A stretch of 64,000 nt of DNA from Tamarix chinensis (GCA_030549775.1 CM060175.1:39421915-39485914); one strand, 5' to 3'; counted from the first letter of the stretch, positions 46,701 through 58,342 are shown. The notes: generated by a model from the letters alone, not told the origin. Numbers and translations are program-made.

Positions 46701-49079
46701 ATGTGCATGCACAAAATTCTCATGGAAGACAACCACAAGAAAGTGATCCAACCTCAAAGGCGATTGAACCCAACAATGCAAGAGGTGGTGAAGAAGGAGG
46801 TAATTAAGCTATTAGATGCAGGTATGATCTATCCAATCTCTGATAGCTCTTGGGTTAGTCCTGTCCAAGTGGTTCCCAAGAAAGGGGGAATCACGGTATT
46901 CAAGAATGATAATAACGAATTGGTGCCTACTAGAACTGTTACAGGTTGGCGTGTCTGCATTGATTTTAGAAAGTTGAATGATGCCACTAGAAAAGACCAC
47001 TTCCCCCTTCCCTTCATTGACCAAATGCTTGAACACTTGGCGGGGCATGACTATTATTGCTTTCTTGATGGGTGTTCTGGTTATATGCAAATACCTATTT
47101 CCCTTGAGGACCAAGAGAAGACAACCTTTACTTATCCTTATGGCACCTTCGCATATAGACGGATGCCATTTGGTCTTTGTAATGCCCCCGCCACTTTTCA
47201 AAGATGTATGATGGCTTTATTTCATGATATGATTGAAAAATTTATGGAAATTTTTATGGATGATTTTTCGGTTTTTGGGTCGTCATTTTATGCATGCTTA
47301 AATAATCTTGAACTTGTTCTTAAGCGTTGTGAGGATACAAATTTGGTTTTAAATTGGGAAAAGTGTCATTTAATGGTCCAGGAAGGAATAGTTTTAGGGC
47401 ATAAGATTTCATGCAAAGGGATAGAGGTAGACAAAGCTAAAATTGAAGTCATTGAGAAATTGCCACCCCCCACATGTGTTAAAGATATACGTAGTTTCCT
47501 TGGTCATGCAGGTTTCTATAGACGCTTCATTAAAGATTTTTCAAAAATTTCAAAGCCTCTTTGTGATCTGTTGGCTAAAGATGTGCCCTTTCACTTTTCT
47601 GATGCATGTCTGGCTGCCTTTAACACTTTAAAGGCAAAACTGGTAGATGCTCCGATTATTGTTACTCCTGACTGGAATTTACCTTTTGAGATTATGTGTG
47701 ATGCTAGTGATGTTGCTATAGGAGCAGTCTTGGGGCAGCGTAAGGAAAAAAAATTTCATACTATCTATTATGCTAGCAAGACTTTGAATTCTGCACAAAT
47801 GAATTATGCAACAACTGAAAAAGAATTGCTAGCTGTGGTTTTCTCCTTTGACAAGTTCCGTTCTTATCTATTGCTTAACAAGGTCATTGTCTATACTGAC
47901 CATGCGGCCTTGAAGTATCTTTTTAGTAAGCAGGATGCAAAGCCCAGAATCATTCGGTGGATTTTATTGTTGCAAGAGTTCGACTTGGAAATCAGGGATA
48001 GGAAGGGAAGTGAGAATCAAGTAGCTGATCATCTTTCTCGTTTACCCTCTACCTACGTGATTAATCAGGAAGCTACACCTATTCAAGATGCATTTCCCGA
48101 TGAAACACTCTACGCTATTACAAATCATCCTTGGTATGCTGATATTGCAAACTATCTTGTAAGTGGAATCTTACCCAATGATCTTTCCTTTCATCAAAGG
48201 AAGAAGTTCTTACATGATCTGAGGTATTACTTTTGGGATGATCCTTACCTCTATAGGATTTGTGCTGATCATGTCATTAGAAGATGCATCCCTGAGCATG
48301 AAATGCATTCTATACTATCTCATTGTCATAGTAAAGAGTGTGATGGCCATTTTGGCCCCACCAAAACTGCTGCAAAAGTCTTGCAATGTGGATTCTATTG
48401 GCCTACCTTATTTCATGATGCATACTCCTTTGCTAAGACTTGTGATAGGTGTCAAAGAATGGGAAATATTTCTAGAAAACAAGAGATGCCCCTCACAAAC
48501 ATTCTTGTAGTGGAGTTATTTGATGTTTGGGGAATCGATTTTATGGGACCATTTCCTAAGTCTATGGTGAATGAATATATTCTTGTGGCAGTTGATTATG
48601 TATCTAAGTGGGTAGAGGCTATAGCCACTCCCACAAATGATGCAAAAGTCGTCACTAAATTTTTGAAAAAGAATATCTTTTCAAGGTTTGGGACACCTAA
48701 GACTATCATTAGTGATGGGGGTTCTCATTTTTGCAATAGAGCATTTAATGCTCTTTTGAGTAAGTATGGAGTTAACCATAAGGTTTCTACCCCATACCAT
48801 CCTCAAACTAGCGGCCAAGTGGAGGTGTCAAACCGTGAGCTTAAGAGAATTCTTGAGAAAACGGTTAGCTCTTCTAGAACGGATTGGTCCTTGAAACTTG
48901 ACGATGCTCTATGGGCTTACCGAACAGCTTTTAAAACTCCTATTGGAATGTCCCCTTATAATCTAGTTTTTGGAAAATCTTGTCATCTCCCTGTAGAACT
49001 TGAGCATAAACATTTTGGGCTACCCGTCTCCTTAACTTTGATATGCAAGCTGCAGGTGAGAAGAGGCTCCTTCAATTGA
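46701..49079 (+). CDS. pol: Pol: reverse transcriptase-RNase H-integrase, copy 1
   Basis: 792 residues from the first ATG; the frame is open from 46650, directly after the TGA that separates it from gag-pro, and the conserved [12 protein letters not shown] stretch lies before this ATG, so translation probably depends on reaching it from upstream. RT spans about 20-220, with [20 protein letters not shown] and catalytic F185-M-D-D. RNase H has D334 (CDASDVAIG), E373 and D400 ([10 protein letters not shown]). Integrase has an HHCC zinc region (about 535-590) and catalytic D613, D672, E708 with 35 residues between the last two, the DD35E pattern. The last dozen or so residues are out of frame owing to a one-base loss in a T-run near 49013-49016. 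Confidence 0.92.
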   Translation: MCMHKILMEDNHKKVIQPQRRLNPTMQEVVKKEVIKLLDAGMIYPISDSSWVSPVQVVPKKGGITVFKNDNNELVPTRTVTGWRVCIDFRKLNDATRKDHFPLPFIDQMLEHLAGHDYYCFLDGCSGYMQIPISLEDQEKTTFTYPYGTFAYRRMPFGLCNAPATFQRCMMALFHDMIEKFMEIFMDDFSVFGSSFYACLNNLELVLKRCEDTNLVLNWEKCHLMVQEGIVLGHKISCKGIEVDKAKIEVIEKLPPPTCVKDIRSFLGHAGFYRRFIKDFSKISKPLCDLLAKDVPFHFSDACLAAFNTLKAKLVDAPIIVTPDWNLPFEIMCDASDVAIGAVLGQRKEKKFHTIYYASKTLNSAQMNYATTEKELLAVVFSFDKFRSYLLLNKVIVYTDHAALKYLFSKQDAKPRIIRWILLLQEFDLEIRDRKGSENQVADHLSRLPSTYVINQEATPIQDAFPDETLYAITNHPWYADIANYLVSGILPNDLSFHQRKKFLHDLRYYFWDDPYLYRICADHVIRRCIPEHEMHSILSHCHSKECDGHFGPTKTAAKVLQCGFYWPTLFHDAYSFAKTCDRCQRMGNISRKQEMPLTNILVVELFDVWGIDFMGPFPKSMVNEYILVAVDYVSKWVEAIATPTNDAKVVTKFLKKNIFSRFGTPKTIISDGGSHFCNRAFNALLSKYGVNHKVSTPYHPQTSGQVEVSNRELKRILEKTVSSSRTDWSLKLDDALWAYRTAFKTPIGMSPYNLVFGKSCHLPVELEHKHFGLPVSLTLICKLQVRRGSFN

Positions 49080-49414
49080 ATGAACTCGATGAATTCCGGC
49101 TTAAGGCATATGAGAGTGCTAGGCTATACAAAGAGCGCACGAAAAGGATTCATGATCAACGCATCACCAAATGAGCATTTGAAGTGGGGCAACAAGTGCT
49201 TCTATTTAATTCTCGTTTGCGATTGTTCCCTGGAAAGCTTAGATCCCGATGGTCAGGACCATTCACAATCAGACAAGTATTTCCATCCGGAGCAGTCGAA
49301 ATCTCTAGCCTCGATAAAGAGCCATTCAAAGTGAATGGGCAAAGGTTGAAGGTGTATGAAGGTGGTGAGGTTGCAGCCCTCAAAACCACCATTCTTCTGG
49401 ATGATCCTAAGTGA
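49034..49414 (+). pseudogene. Integrase C-terminal tail, frameshifted, copy 1
   Basis: After the pol frame is lost at about 49013, the -1 frame carries the expected tail: [16 protein letters not shown], then a TGA at 49172-49174, then VGQQVLLFNSRLRLFPGKL and R-W-S-G-P-F (the GPF/Y module) to the stop at 49412-49414. A frameshift plus a TGA, where the lineage has Arg or a similar residue, separate this domain from pol. Both lesions recur in copy 2. Confidence 0.85.
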
Positions 49415-49432
49415 AGTGAGAAAGTCAAGCTA

Positions 49433-49651
49433 ATGACTATAAACAAGCGCTTCTTGGGAGGCAACCCAATATTTTTTTTTATTCTATTTAATTTTTTTAT
49501 TTTTCTTATTTTGGTTTTCTTGGTTTGTTTGCTCTTTGTTTCCTTATGGATTTTTTTTTCCTCTTTTCTTTTGTGCTTCTTATTTCACATTGAGGACAAT
49601 GTGATACATAAGCATGGGGGAGAAGATGGCCTATCCTTGTCATTTGGTTAG
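49433..49651 (+). other. Short hydrophobic frame after integrase, copy 1
   Basis: A 72-codon frame starting MTINKRFLGGNP, then about 38 residues nearly all F/I/L/V encoded by a T-rich tract, then FHIEDNVIHKHGGEDG, which is simply the reading of the hairpin and internal polypurine tract. It could encode a membrane segment where Athila elements carry env, but the hydrophobicity follows from base composition and no start signal supports it. Probably not a gene. Confidence 0.2.
49586..49622 (+). promoter_or_regulatory. Hairpin plus internal polypurine tract, copy 1
   Basis: CACATTGAGGACAATGTG (49586-49603) is a perfect 7-bp stem with an AGGA loop. Six bases later AAGCATGGGGGAG (49610-49622) repeats exactly the 13 bases that precede LTR2 (51136-51148). 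The tract is a candidate second plus-strand priming site. Confidence 0.65.
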
Positions 49652-51135
49652 TATTCTATTCTTCCCTATTTTATTTTGATGAGTGTTGCTATCTTTTTCC
49701 TTGGTCATTTCTTTCAGATTTTTATCTAAAAAAAAATCAAAACAAATAAAGAAAAGAAAAGGAAATGACCCTTCATTTATGATATTAAAGAGTGTGTTTT
49801 GTCTTGCAATGGCATGAGTGTTTAGTTTGGTGTGATAAGACCCTTTAAATCATCTTTTGAAAATGGATTTCTATGTGCTTAAATGTTTTGGTTGCATTGT
49901 TATGAGAAAAGTATAATTGTGTTTGAGAACTTTAGGGTTATATATGCCTTAACATTCTTGTGGTATTGTAGTTTGACTTATGCTGATTTACTCTTTGCCA
50001 AAAGGTGTTAGATTTAGAGAATTTTGGACCTAGTGAGACTTTGAGCCTTTAGACTGATACATCACTACAGTCTCTTATTTTTTCTTTTGTGTGTGTCTCC
50101 CACCATGACTTGGGAAACTAGAACTTGTAATGGTTTTCTTCAAAGCCACATATGACTTAGACGTGCATTAAAATGATAGAGGCACTTGTTTTTTTTGTCA
50201 TAACCTATATTAGCCAAATAGCCTGACCTTCACATTTTATCCTTTGCTAACCCCGTTGTGCTTATGGCCATTTTCTTGATCTAAACACACATGTAACCCA
50301 ATTTCCTTTATCCCTCCCTAAGTCTAGAATCAATGGTTGTTGCGCAATTTCAAAAAAAAAAGAGAAAGTTGGGAGTATGATGTAATCTAAGCATGAGGGA
50401 GGTGTGAAAGAGTAAATGGTTGTGTATGATGAAGAGCAAATCGATATATCTCTCTCAAAAAAAAAAAAAAGGAGAAGAAGAAGAAGAATCAATAAGAAGT
50501 TTTGGGTGCTTGTGTTTCGTGATGAAAAGTTGGGATGGTAAAATATATGTTATTAAAAAAAAATATCTCATTGGTACTAGACTTTTAAATCTACTTCCAA
50601 AAAAAAAAATTCCGTCCTAACCTTTTAACCTATGGCCCCATTACAACCCTAATAAGACCTCTTGATTGTTGTGTGTTCTAAGTCTTTCTAGTGGTGGAGA
50701 ATCGAAAAGCATTCCAAGCATATGGATGATCTTGATCATGAGTGAGAGGACTAGAGCAGAACCTTCAAATAAAATAAAACACATGAGAGGTGTGTCCACA
50801 AGACCTAAAGTGAGAATTCTAATTTGAAACTTTGAGGGAAGAGTGAGTTGGTATATGGCTGCCTACTGTCCACAATTGGATGTCCTTTGTTGCATGGCAT
50901 GTCCCTAGAGCTCGATAGCACGGTTACATTTCTCACATGTGGGGGCAACCTAAATATCTTTTGAAAAAGGATTTTGAGCTTTTAATTGTTATATTTTTGG
51001 GTCTTATTGCTCCTTACTTGACTCTTGTGCTATTAAAGGGCTAAACACACTTTTCTGAGAAAGGGATCCTACTACTTTTCTTTTACCACATGGTGGGTTT
51101 CTTGTATTACTTTATTTGGGGACAAGCAAATGTTT
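49652..51135 (+). other. Non-coding 3' region before LTR2, copy 1
   Basis: 1.5 kb where Athila elements may carry an env-like frame; none is present here. It contains several poly(A) runs (14 A at 50457-50470, 11 A at 50599-50609) and no domain in any frame. Confidence 0.75.
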
Positions 51136-51148
51136 AAGCATGGGGGAG
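51136..51148 (+). promoter_or_regulatory. Polypurine tract before LTR2
   Basis: AAGCATGGGGGAG, one base before LTR2; the expected plus-strand primer. Confidence 0.85.
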
Positions 51149-51149
51149 T

Positions 51150-52527
51150 TGATAAGTGTGACTTTTACATCTTATTCCTAAGGTTTATAAGAGTTTTTAC
51201 CTTTAATTTCAGTCAGAATTCTCCCTTTTTGTTCTTGTTACTGCCTTTGTGTTGTGAAAATTGCAGGGTCTCAAGCAACAAAAATAATCATGAAGGATGA
51301 AGAACAAGAATAACCTTAAAGGGAGAAGAAAGGAGAAAAAAAAGGAGCAAAGAGGAGCAAAAGTTAAAGTGGAAAAAGAAAAAATGCATATTTAAAGTAT
51401 ATGGGCCTGAAAGAAGTGAAATTTAGACCAAGAAAAGGTCTGAATTTGGAGAATCTTTCAACATCAAAGTTTTAGATATTTTTAATAGCTTTCCAAAGCA
51501 TCCAAAATCAGCTTAATCTGAGTTAAGATGAAAACGTTATGGTCAAAATACGAATTATGGTCAAAGCTGACACGGGAAGCCCATCGTTACGGAAACCCTA
51601 GCGATCCACGAGGCGGTAGTGTAAAAAACTCTTATTCTAATAGCTCGAGGCAGCCTCCACTCCCTCTCTTTTCTCTCTTCTCTATCCTCTTCCCCAATTC
51701 ATCAAGATCTCTCTTGTAAATTAGAGACGGAGATTCAAGAAGTTAATTTTTGCAAGAATTTGTGAACATCAAGGGTATTATCTAATGATATTTTCTTTAT
51801 CTATGGAATCTCTTATTGTTTTTAATATTCTTGCTATGAATTTGATGGGCTAGATCTTGTGCTAAGGTGAAGGGGAATTTTCCCCGATCCTAATGTGTTG
51901 AATTATTGCATCCTTTTTTATTCAATTCATAATGTATGTGTTGTGTTATTGATTGATAGTCGAATTTTTGAACCACGGCCGGGTTCTGATTTTCGGTGTG
52001 GGAAATACCGGTGAGATCGAGAGATAATCCGGTATTAGACCCAATAGCACAACGGGAGATTAAATTGTAGGTCGAGAGACGATCGATTTGACCTCTTCAA
52101 CAATAAAGGAGGAAACTTTATAGACTTTAATGCATTACATTCTATTAGACTCTAAGCTAGAGATAGTTAGGGCCATAGATATGTAATAGGGTGGTTGTGG
52201 CTTGAGAAAGCACAACACTTTCTATCCTTGTTGGCATGATTGATTATGATTGTTGAATTATTTTGTGATGTGATCTTCAATTACATGTGAGGATCGGGGG
52301 CGATGAACCGGAACCTTAGCTCTTCTATTTATTTGAGTGACTTGAGTGCTATTTTCCTTTCTTTTTAGCTTATTTAGTTATTTTAGCTTACAATTTATTA
52401 TTTCATATCATCTCGTATTTAGACATAGTTATGTTCTATCATTGTCCTAGTGGTCATTCACCAATCCTTGTGGGATCGACCTTGACTACTACTCTGACCC
52501 CGTGCACTTGCGGGTAGGAACGTGTCA
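51150..52527 (+). repeat. LTR2, shared central chimeric LTR
   Basis: 1378 bp. From its start to 51701 it agrees with LTR3 at all seven bases where LTR1 and LTR3 differ (51244 and 51701 are the outermost). From 51970 to its end it agrees with LTR1 at all six differences: four substitutions plus a substitution and a one-base insertion in LTR3 near 61110. A at 51958 is private to LTR2. It serves as 3' LTR of copy 1 and 5' LTR of copy 2. Confidence 0.95.
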
Positions 52528-52533
52528 AGTTTT

Positions 52534-52552
52534 TGGCGCCGTTGCCGGGGAT
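52534..52552 (+). promoter_or_regulatory. Primer-binding site 2 (tRNA-Asp)
   Basis: Same 19-base tRNA-Asp complement as at 43843, six bases inside LTR2. Confidence 0.9.
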
Positions 52553-52691
52553 TGGCAGCGAGTGACATTAGGACTCAAAGAATTTATTGTGATCTAGACA
52601 TTTATTTTTTTTTATCTTTTTACATTCTTTTTGTTGTGGTTGACTAATCTTGGGTGTAAGAGTTCTTGATTTAGTGCAGGTGCATTAGTGC

Positions 52692-55340
52692 ATGACCCGC
52701 GCTAGTGGAGGTGATCTGGTGCCACTTGATCTCGAGATTGAGAAGACCATCTCACATTTACGCAGGTCACACACCACAAATATTGAAATGGAAACCAATA
52801 CTCCACCCCATGATGGACAAATCCCACCACAAGAGCACATCTTACTCCAAGAACAAGCTCCTATCCAAGAGCAAGCTCCCATTCCTAGGTCACTTCGGGA
52901 CTATGCTACACCAAGCCTTGATGGCTCAACCTCAAGCATACGAAGACCGGCAGTACAAGCTAATAATTTTGAGATCAAGCCTGCCATTATCCAGATGCTA
53001 CAAACATCAGTTCAATTTGGAGGTAACCTTATTGAAGATCCCCACTCCCATATTGCTAACTTTGTAGAAATCTGTGACACTTTTAAGCTAAATGGTGTTT
53101 CTAATGATGCAATTAGGCTTAGATTGTTCCCTTTTTCGTTACGTGATAAGGCTAAGAGTTGGTTACACTCATTAGCCCCAGGGTCTATTACTACTTGGGA
53201 CGATTTGATGAAGTCTTTCCTTTCTAGATATTTTCCACCATCAAAAACTGCAAAATTACGAAATGACATCACTACCTTTATGCAAAATGACCTTGAATCG
53301 CTTTATGATGCATGGGAAAGGTTTAAGGATTTGCTTAGGAAGTGTCCACATCATGGCCTGCCTATGTGGCTTCAAATGCAAACTTTTTATAATGGTATCT
53401 CTGCTACTAACCGTTCTATGATAGATGCAGCTGCAGGAGGTACCATTATGAACAAGACTCCAGAGCAGGTTTATGAGTTCATTGAGGAGCTAGCTTCGAA
53501 TTCCCATCAATGGCACTCCGAACGTGCCCCGATACAAAGGACTCCAGGAATTCACTCTTTAGATTCCATCACGGCATTAGAGGCTAAGATTGATTTGCTT
53601 GCTAAAAAATTTGACAAAATTGGTAGTACTTCTTGTATGCAGGTACAAGCTAATGCACCTATGTGTGAGTTATGTGCTAGATCACACTTAAGCACAGAAT
53701 GTCAAGTTGGGAATCCCTTCCAACAATCTTATGATCAAGTGAACTACATGGGAAATAGTTATGGGAGACCGAACAATCCCTACTCCAATGTGTACAATCC
53801 TGGATGGAAAAACCATCCAAACTTTAGTTGGAGAAATGAAGTTCCTACAAAGCCTCCGGGATTCACACAACAACAACCAACACCTCCAGCTCCTTTACCG
53901 CCCCAACAACCTCAATCTTCTTCCCTTGAAGAGATGATGTCCAAGTTCATCACTCGCACCGAGAGCACCCTTCAAAAACATGATGCTCAAATTCAAGCTC
54001 ATCTTCAGAAACAAGAAGCCCGCCTCCAAAATCAGGATGCATCCATCAAGAACCTAGAGGCACAGATTGGACAACTTGCTAATGCCATTTCAGCGAGAGC
54101 ACCTAACACTTTGCCTAGTAATACAATCATCAACCCCAAAGAGCAAATTAATGCAATAGCCTTGAGGAGTGGGAAACCACTACTTGAACCATACCCTCAA
54201 GAACCCAAGGAAGATAAAGAAAAAGCTCCTGAAGAGAAAGTGCCTGAATCACAACCTGAGACAATCCACACTTCACCTCAAGAGGTAAATGCATATGTTC
54301 CTCCTCCTCCGTTTCCAGGTAGGATTGTACAACGCAAGTTAGATGTTCAATTTGTAAAATTTCTTGATATACTTAAGAAAGTGCACATTAACTTGCCGTT
54401 GCTTGACATTGTGAGACAGATGCCCAGTTATGGGAAGTTTCTAAAGGACATAATCACTCACAAGAGGAAACTGGATGATTTTGAAACAGTAAGTTTGAAT
54501 GAGGAATGCTCTGCAATCTTGCAGAACAAACTTCCTCCTAAGCTTAAGGATCCAGGAAGTTTCACTATCCCATGTGTAATTGGGGATTTAAAATTCGAGA
54601 AGGTATTATGTGATCTTGGTGCTAGCATTAATTTGATGCCCTTCTCTGTTTTCAAGCGTCTAGGCCTAGGGGAACCAAAACCCACCAATATGTCCCTTCA
54701 GTTGGCTGATCGATCTATCAAATATCCGAGGGGAATTATTGAAGATGTTTTAGTTAAAGTGGACAAATTTATCTTCCCTGTTGACTTTGTTGTGCTAGAT
54801 ATGGAGGAAGACCACAAAGTTCCCCTAATTCTTGGTAGGCCTTTCTTAGCAACAGGACGTACTCTTATAGATGTCCAAGAGGGTAAGCTCATTCTTCGTT
54901 TCCAAGGCGAAGAAGTCACTTTTAATGTATTTAAGAGCATAAAATACCCCTTAGATGATAACACTTGCTATTGTATTGATATCTTAGATAATATAATTGA
55001 TGATTGTTTTCAAGCAAGTGTTGTGCAGGATCCCCTGGAAAGGTGTTTGGTTCAACAAAGAGAGTGGGAGAATGAAGAGAAAGAAGAAGAGGTTGTCCGG
55101 TACTTGAATGCACATCCACCATATGGTCGTCACACTATGGTCCCCTTACAAGGGCCAGAGAGGGCCCAGATTCCAAAATTGAAGTCATCTATTGAGGAAC
55201 CTCCCACACTAGAGCTTAAGCCACTACCTCGGCATTTGAAATATGCATTTCTTGGTCATAATGATACACTTCCCATCATTATTTCTTCATCTTTGACTAA
55301 TTTGCAGGAAGAAAAATTGATGAGAGTGCTTAAGGAATGA
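52692..55340 (+). CDS. gag-pro: Gag-protease polyprotein, Athila-type, copy 2
   Basis: 882 residues, identical in translation to the frame at 44001-46649: gag domain, CCHC knuckle (C325-C337), coiled linker, aspartic protease D641-L-G-A-S. It ends at the same TGA (55338-55340). The identity, with all other downstream lesions shared, shows that the copies separated very recently. Confidence 0.92.
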   Translation: MTRASGGDLVPLDLEIEKTISHLRRSHTTNIEMETNTPPHDGQIPPQEHILLQEQAPIQEQAPIPRSLRDYATPSLDGSTSSIRRPAVQANNFEIKPAIIQMLQTSVQFGGNLIEDPHSHIANFVEICDTFKLNGVSNDAIRLRLFPFSLRDKAKSWLHSLAPGSITTWDDLMKSFLSRYFPPSKTAKLRNDITTFMQNDLESLYDAWERFKDLLRKCPHHGLPMWLQMQTFYNGISATNRSMIDAAAGGTIMNKTPEQVYEFIEELASNSHQWHSERAPIQRTPGIHSLDSITALEAKIDLLAKKFDKIGSTSCMQVQANAPMCELCARSHLSTECQVGNPFQQSYDQVNYMGNSYGRPNNPYSNVYNPGWKNHPNFSWRNEVPTKPPGFTQQQPTPPAPLPPQQPQSSSLEEMMSKFITRTESTLQKHDAQIQAHLQKQEARLQNQDASIKNLEAQIGQLANAISARAPNTLPSNTIINPKEQINAIALRSGKPLLEPYPQEPKEDKEKAPEEKVPESQPETIHTSPQEVNAYVPPPPFPGRIVQRKLDVQFVKFLDILKKVHINLPLLDIVRQMPSYGKFLKDIITHKRKLDDFETVSLNEECSAILQNKLPPKLKDPGSFTIPCVIGDLKFEKVLCDLGASINLMPFSVFKRLGLGEPKPTNMSLQLADRSIKYPRGIIEDVLVKVDKFIFPVDFVVLDMEEDHKVPLILGRPFLATGRTLIDVQEGKLILRFQGEEVTFNVFKSIKYPLDDNTCYCIDILDNIIDDCFQASVVQDPLERCLVQQREWENEEKEEEVVRYLNAHPPYGRHTMVPLQGPERAQIPKLKSSIEEPPTLELKPLPRHLKYAFLGHNDTLPIIISSSLTNLQEEKLMRVLKE

Positions 55341-55391
55341 CAGAAGGCTTTCGGATGGACCATTGCTGATATTAGAGGGATTAGCCCTTCC

Positions 55392-57770
55392 ATGTGCATG
55401 CACAAAATTCTCATGGAAGACAACCACAAGAAAGTGATCCAACCTCAAAGGCGATTGAACCCAACAATGCAAGAGGTGGTGAAGAAGGAGGTAATTAAGC
55501 TATTAGATGCAGGTATGATCTATCCAATCTCTGATAGCTCTTGGGTTAGTCCTGTCCAAGTGGTTCCCAAGAAAGGGGGAATCACGGTATTCAAGAATGA
55601 TAATAACGAATTGGTGCCTACTAGAACTGTTACAGGTTGGCGTGTCTGCATTGATTTTAGAAAGTTGAATGATGCCACTAGAAAAGACCACTTCCCCCTT
55701 CCCTTCATTGACCAAATGCTTGAACACTTGGCGGGGCATGACTATTATTGCTTTCTTGATGGGTGTTCTGGTTATATGCAAATACCTATTTCCCTTGAGG
55801 ACCAAGAGAAGACAACCTTTACTTATCCTTATGGCACCTTCGCATATAGACGGATGCCATTTGGTCTTTGTAATGCCCCCGCCACTTTTCAAAGATGTAT
55901 GATGGCTTTATTTCATGATATGATTGAAAAATTTATGGAAATTTTTATGGATGATTTTTCGGTTTTTGGGTCGTCATTTTATGCATGCTTAAATAATCTT
56001 GAACTTGTTCTTAAGCGTTGTGAGGATACAAATTTGGTTTTAAATTGGGAAAAGTGTCATTTAATGGTCCAGGAAGGAATAGTTTTAGGGCATAAGATTT
56101 CATGCAAAGGGATAGAGGTAGACAAAGCTAAAATTGAAGTCATTGAGAAATTGCCACCCCCCACATGTGTTAAAGATATACGTAGTTTCCTTGGTCATGC
56201 AGGTTTCTATAGACGCTTCATTAAAGATTTTTCAAAAATTTCAAAGCCTCTTTGTGATCTGTTGGCTAAAGATGTGCCCTTTCACTTTTCTGATGCATGT
56301 CTGGCTGCCTTTAACACTTTAAAGGCAAAACTGGTAGATGCTCCGATTATTGTTACTCCTGACTGGAATTTACCTTTTGAGATTATGTGTGATGCTAGTG
56401 ATGTTGCTATAGGAGCAGTCTTGGGGCAGCGTAAGGAAAAAAAATTTCATACTATCTATTATGCTAGCAAGACTTTGAATTCTGCACAAATGAATTATGC
56501 AACAACTGAAAAAGAATTGCTAGCTGTGGTTTTCTCCTTTGACAAGTTCCGTTCTTATCTATTGCTTAACAAGGTCATTGTCTATACTGACCATGCGGCC
56601 TTGAAGTATCTTTTTAGTAAGCAGGATGCAAAGCCCAGAATCATTCGGTGGATTTTATTGTTGCAAGAGTTCGACTTGGAAATCAGGGATAGGAAGGGAA
56701 GTGAGAATCAAGTAGCTGATCATCTTTCTCGTTTACCCTCTACCTACGTGATTAATCAGGAAGCTACACCTATTCAAGATGCATTTCCCGATGAAACACT
56801 CTACGCTATTACAAATCATCCTTGGTATGCTGATATTGCAAACTATCTTGTAAGTGGAATCTTACCCAATGATCTTTCCTTTCATCAAAGGAAGAAGTTC
56901 TTACATGATCTGAGGTATTACTTTTGGGATGATCCTTACCTCTATAGGATTTGTGCTGATCATGTCATTAGAAGATGCATCCCTGAGCATGAAATGCATT
57001 CTATACTATCTCATTGTCATAGTAAAGAGTGTGATGGCCATTTTGGCCCCACCAAAACTGCTGCAAAAGTCTTGCAATGTGGATTCTATTGGCCTACCTT
57101 ATTTCATGATGCATACTCCTTTGCTAAGACTTGTGATAGGTGTCAAAGAATGGGAAATATTTCTAGAAAACAAGAGATGCCCCTCACAAACATTCTTGTA
57201 GTGGAGTTATTTGATGTTTGGGGAATCGATTTTATGGGACCATTTCCTAAGTCTATGGTGAATGAATATATTCTTGTGGCAGTTGATTATGTATCTAAGT
57301 GGGTAGAGGCTATAGCCACTCCCACAAATGATGCAAAAGTCGTCACTAAATTTTTGAAAAAGAATATCTTTTCAAGGTTTGGGACACCTAAGACTATCAT
57401 TAGTGATGGGGGTTCTCATTTTTGCAATAGAGCATTTAATGCTCTTTTGAGTAAGTATGGAGTTAACCATAAGGTTTCTACCCCATACCATCCTCAAACT
57501 AGCGGCCAAGTGGAGGTGTCAAACCGTGAGCTTAAGAGAATTCTTGAGAAAACGGTTAGCTCTTCTAGAACGGATTGGTCCTTGAAACTTGACGATGCTC
57601 TATGGGCTTACCGAACAGCTTTTAAAACTCCTATTGGAATGTCCCCTTATAATCTAGTTTTTGGAAAATCTTGTCATCTCCCTGTAGAACTTGAGCATAA
57701 ACATTTTGGGCTACCCGTCTCCTTAACTTTGATATGCAAGCTGCAGGTGAGAAGAGGCTCCTTCAATTGA
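55392..57770 (+). CDS. pol: Pol: reverse transcriptase-RNase H-integrase, copy 2
   Basis: 792 residues, identical in translation to 46701-49079: RT with FMDD at 185-188, RNase H D334/E373/D400, integrase HHCC and D613/D672/E708. It has the same upstream in-frame TGA and the same loss of frame in the T-run at 57704-57707. Complete catalytic centres, but the integrase tail is detached, so a working enzyme from this copy is doubtful. Confidence 0.92.
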   Translation: MCMHKILMEDNHKKVIQPQRRLNPTMQEVVKKEVIKLLDAGMIYPISDSSWVSPVQVVPKKGGITVFKNDNNELVPTRTVTGWRVCIDFRKLNDATRKDHFPLPFIDQMLEHLAGHDYYCFLDGCSGYMQIPISLEDQEKTTFTYPYGTFAYRRMPFGLCNAPATFQRCMMALFHDMIEKFMEIFMDDFSVFGSSFYACLNNLELVLKRCEDTNLVLNWEKCHLMVQEGIVLGHKISCKGIEVDKAKIEVIEKLPPPTCVKDIRSFLGHAGFYRRFIKDFSKISKPLCDLLAKDVPFHFSDACLAAFNTLKAKLVDAPIIVTPDWNLPFEIMCDASDVAIGAVLGQRKEKKFHTIYYASKTLNSAQMNYATTEKELLAVVFSFDKFRSYLLLNKVIVYTDHAALKYLFSKQDAKPRIIRWILLLQEFDLEIRDRKGSENQVADHLSRLPSTYVINQEATPIQDAFPDETLYAITNHPWYADIANYLVSGILPNDLSFHQRKKFLHDLRYYFWDDPYLYRICADHVIRRCIPEHEMHSILSHCHSKECDGHFGPTKTAAKVLQCGFYWPTLFHDAYSFAKTCDRCQRMGNISRKQEMPLTNILVVELFDVWGIDFMGPFPKSMVNEYILVAVDYVSKWVEAIATPTNDAKVVTKFLKKNIFSRFGTPKTIISDGGSHFCNRAFNALLSKYGVNHKVSTPYHPQTSGQVEVSNRELKRILEKTVSSSRTDWSLKLDDALWAYRTAFKTPIGMSPYNLVFGKSCHLPVELEHKHFGLPVSLTLICKLQVRRGSFN

Positions 57771-58105
57771 ATGAACTCGATGAATTCCGGCTTAAGGCAT
57801 ATGAGAGTGCTAGGCTATACAAAGAGCGCACGAAAAGGATTCATGATCAACGCATCACCAAATGAGCATTTGAAGTGGGGCAACAAGTGCTTCTATTTAA
57901 TTCTCGTTTGCGATTGTTCCCTGGAAAGCTTAGATCCCGATGGTCAGGACCATTCACAATCAGACAAGTATTTCCATCCGGAGCAGTCGAAATCTCTAGC
58001 CTCGATAAAGAGCCATTCAAAGTGAATGGGCAAAGGTTGAAGGTGTATGAAGGTGGTGAGGTTGCAGCCCTCAAAACCACCATTCTTCTGGATGATCCTA
58101 AGTGA
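57725..58105 (+). pseudogene. Integrase C-terminal tail, frameshifted, copy 2
   Basis: As in copy 1: -1 frame relative to pol, TGA at 57863-57865, then the VGQQVLLFNSRLRLFPGKL and W-S-G-P-F module, ending at 58105. Confidence 0.85.
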
Positions 58106-58123
58106 AGTGAGAAAGTCAAGCTA

Positions 58124-58342
58124 ATGACTATAAACAAGCGCTTCTTGGGAGGCAACCCAATATTTTTTTTTATTCTATTTAATTTTTTTATTTTTCTTAT
58201 TTTGGTTTTCTTGGTTTGTTTGCTCTTTGTTTCCTTATGGATTTTTTTTTCCTCTTTTCTTTTGTGCTTCTTATTTCACATTGAGGACAATGTGATACAT
58301 AAGCATGGGGGAGAAGATGGCCTATCCTTGTCATTTGGTTAG
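58124..58342 (+). other. Short hydrophobic frame after integrase, copy 2
   Basis: Identical to the 72-codon frame of copy 1; T-rich composition explains the hydrophobic stretch. Probably not a gene. Confidence 0.2.
58277..58313 (+). promoter_or_regulatory. Hairpin plus internal polypurine tract, copy 2
   Basis: Same 18-base hairpin (58277-58294) and AAGCATGGGGGAG (58301-58313) as in copy 1. Confidence 0.65.

Noticed and set aside
49013..49016. Programmed -1 frameshift before the integrase tail
   Set aside because: No canonical slippery heptamer or clear downstream structure; a one-base loss in a T-run followed by a TGA 160 bp later is better explained as decay.
43994..49464. Many antisense and alternative frames over gag-pol (repeated at 52685-58155)
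   Set aside because: They are shadows of the real gag and pol frames; no domains, and identical in both copies only because the DNA is identical.
51150..52527. Second element inserted into the LTR of the first
   Set aside because: No TSD at either edge of LTR2, and LTR2 is full length and mosaic; unequal recombination fits better.
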